Part shown: positions 62,553-64,000 of the stretch, one piece after another
How the letters are laid out: each line of letters starts with the position of its first letter
Numbering within the stretch: position 1 is the first letter of the stretch
Source of the DNA: Persicobacter psychrovividus
Lineage (GTDB): Bacteria > Bacteroidota > Bacteroidia > Cytophagales > Cyclobacteriaceae
Length of the DNA: 64,000 nucleotides
Assembly (NCBI RefSeq): GCF_036492425.1
Contig: NZ_AP025292.1
Span: forward strand, 2,976,001 to 3,040,000
Reading direction: 5' to 3'
Program-made: the position numbers and the translations under genes
Notes under the pieces: model-generated
What the model saw: the letters and a program-made list of their open reading frames with translations, nothing else
Databases searched by the model: none
What the model was told of the DNA's origin: nothing

Positions 62553-63713
62553 TTACATTTTGTATTCGCTCCTCAGATTGTTGAGGTGATTGGTTAATGC
62601 TTCCTGCCAGGTTTCGTCCGCATCCCATTTATCGCCAAGGTAGATTGCCCCGTTAATCGTCGATCTCATGTACCATTTATACACGGGTGCATTGGCTGGA
62701 ATAGAACGGAAAATAGCCCCATTAGGCTTTTGTTTCACCGTAATAATATCCGTTTCGTTCGGATCCACCTCATACCTCAAAAATTCCTGAATGGCTTTAC
62801 CAGAGGTATTCATAGGGATCAAAATCACCTGAATGCCCTGCTTTCTTAGTTCTTTGAATTTGGAAGGATTATAGTCCAGCATTTCATATTTGAAGGGGTA
62901 CTGCTTCATCATCTCGGCCAGCTGATCATTGGCGCGGTCAATTTCCGCATTCATCTTTTTGGCCTGCTTCATTAAGTTTTTGTTGATCATCCCTCCGGGG
63001 ATATCATTCGGAATATTGATTTTCCGAAATTTCACCACCCCCACTTTATCCGTTTTCAGGTTAATGCTGAAAGAAGTATAGCGTTTGCCTTTGCCGAACA
63101 AATCCGTTGACCGAAAAATTTCCGGCTGATCGATAATCAGGTTATTCTCCACCGGCTGATCGTCCCGCTGACTGGTCTTGTAAAGCTTCTTCATCACATT
63201 GTTCAGGTCTTTGTTCTGATCCATCCAGGCCAGTTGCCCCGTTTTAGTCAGCGAGCTTTTACCATTGAAAGAGGTGATCACCACAACATTTCTCAGCGAA
63301 GGCTTTTTGCGAATCTTCAGCTCTACTTTGGATAAAAACACAATATTGGAGATCCGGCGGGCACGCCATTCCTTTACAAATGCTGCGGTAACATCCGTAT
63401 TGGCCATTACATCATCATAGTAATAGTAGGCTACAGCATCAATATGTGCTTTTTTCAAGCCTTTATGTGCCTGGGTAGCAAAAGCCTCCCAGCCTGTACG
63501 GCCCGTGGTACCATCAGCCTTGGTGGGCATCGATACCAGCACAATCGATCGGCTCGAAAGGGCATCATCGGGTAATTTGTTCCCGAAATCCAGAAAACGG
63601 AGGCCTGTTGCCGCATTGAGGTTCTCAATATCATCGTCCTGGCAGTGCGCAGGGCTCGCTCCCCACAGCATTGCGATCAATAGCAGGCTGAAAATTCTAA
63701 GCAAATGGTTCAT
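62553..63713 (-). CDS. Exported protein of unknown function
   Basis: 386 residues with a signal peptide (about 1-24, LLRIFSLLLIAMLWGASPAHCQ). The mature part begins with an acidic stretch (DDDIENLNAATG) and then alpha/beta-type segments (SIVLVSMPTKADGTTG, ISNIVFLSKVELKI, GIQVILIPMNTSGKA), with a coiled-coil-like helix MNKNLMKQAKKMNAEIDRANDQLAEMMKQ near residue 260 (as read on the minus strand). I do not recognise a family. It lies 17 nt after the next gene's stop codon, so the two may be an operon. Confidence 0.75.
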   Translation of the reverse strand: MNHLLRIFSLLLIAMLWGASPAHCQDDDIENLNAATGLRFLDFGNKLPDDALSSRSIVLVSMPTKADGTTGRTGWEAFATQAHKGLKKAHIDAVAYYYYDDVMANTDVTAAFVKEWRARRISNIVFLSKVELKIRKKPSLRNVVVITSFNGKSSLTKTGQLAWMDQNKDLNNVMKKLYKTSQRDDQPVENNLIIDQPEIFRSTDLFGKGKRYTSFSINLKTDKVGVVKFRKINIPNDIPGGMINKNLMKQAKKMNAEIDRANDQLAEMMKQYPFKYEMLDYNPSKFKELRKQGIQVILIPMNTSGKAIQEFLRYEVDPNETDIITVKQKPNGAIFRSIPANAPVYKWYMRSTINGAIYLGDKWDADETWQEALTNHLNNLRSEYKM

Positions 63714-63730
63714 GTCGTGGTTGTCTTTAT

Positions 63731-64000
63731 TTATTCTGTAAATTTCTTTTTAGGCAACGTGATTTTCAGGGAATCCGAGGGGGCCTGTTTTTTCAGCAAA
63801 TTATCCTCCAGAATCAGGTGCATATGCCCGCCTTTACGAATATCCATATTCAGTGCAACGTAATGCCCTTGCAGGTCAGGGTAAATTTTATTTTCCATTT
63901 TGGCAGAATAATTCCTGCCCTGATTGTCTATTCCTGTAAAGAAAAATTGCTGTCGCTTTCCTGGTACCTGTCGTGTTTCAATGATAAAAACCACCGACCT
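63731..64000 (-). CDS. Unknown protein, partial (runs off the right edge)
   Basis: The C-terminal 89 or more residues of a gene that continues beyond the window; no stop codon is seen before the edge. The visible part is beta-rich (QQFFFTGIDNQGRNYSAKME, HYVALNMDIRKGGHMHLILED) and ends ITLPKKKFTE. No family recognised. It is the upstream neighbour, 17 nt away, of the exported protein at 62553 and probably its operon partner. Confidence 0.6.
   Translation of the reverse strand, partial: RSVVFIIETRQVPGKRQQFFFTGIDNQGRNYSAKMENKIYPDLQGHYVALNMDIRKGGHMHLILEDNLLKKQAPSDSLKITLPKKKFTE

Noticed and set aside
1-64000. tRNA and rRNA genes
   Set aside because: No cloverleaf with a conserved T-arm (GTTCGAATC-type) or rRNA sequence was found by eye; a covariance-model scan would be decisive.

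Overview
This window is bacterial chromosome from a member of the Bacteroidota, most like a Cytophagales/Cytophagia-type marine or environmental bacterium. Several gene sets point there: DUF4271 beside hemD, a DUF4270 lipoprotein with a single-domain glycogen/starch-synthase-like protein divergent from panC-panD, Rho with a very long low-complexity insertion, a CcoI/CcoS cytochrome cbb3 assembly pair, paired DUF3857 proteins, and -7 promoter elements of the TAnnTTTG type. Genus and species cannot be read from the sequence. Most of the window is core housekeeping DNA, and no tRNA, rRNA or CRISPR array was seen.

Layout. 1-5.2 kb: start of a truncated secreted-protein gene, hemD, a DUF4271 membrane protein, hemW, and a LytTR response regulator/LytS-type kinase pair. 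5.7-16.4 kb: a small secreted protein, uvrA, class III ribonucleotide reductase nrdD, an M20 amidohydrolase and a large AsmA-like envelope protein. 16.4-17.1 kb: a group II intron RNA of the IIC type with no reverse transcriptase gene, sitting directly after a transcription terminator. 17.1-31.3 kb: two tandem yceI paralogs, a membrane protein, a fasciclin lipoprotein, a YitT protein, polA, a glycosyltransferase, a histidine kinase, the DUF4270/glycogen-synthase-like/panC/panD block and a flippase-like membrane protein.

31.3-35.5 kb is the main rearranged region. Two copies of a heptose-1-phosphate adenylyltransferase gene (C-terminal HldE/RfaE type) encode identical proteins and differ only at synonymous sites. 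They flank an IS1634-family transposon that is itself split by an IS630-family element with a clear TA duplication. Next comes a compact ArsR-type repressor / MATE exporter / bifunctional glutathione synthase (GshF) cassette, 35.6-39.6 kb. Inverted repeats with matching half-sites and spacer lie before the repressor and before the exporter, which suggests one regulator for export plus glutathione production.

39.7-64 kb: two DUF3857/transglutaminase-fold exported proteins (one lacking catalytic residues), rho, serS, a LysR/YeiH pair, an ECF sigma / putative anti-sigma / outer-membrane protein operon, trxA, a DUF1349 protein, mdh, ccoS, two SHOCT-like membrane paralogs lying between ccoS and ccoI, ccoI, a receiver-domain protein, an SDR/DUF2867 protein and two exported proteins of unknown function, the last cut by the window edge. 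Intergenic DNA here carries several dispersed repeats: a hairpin family, a 35-bp inverted pair 4 kb apart, and a regular array of GTTYCAC-N3-GTTYCAC dimers.
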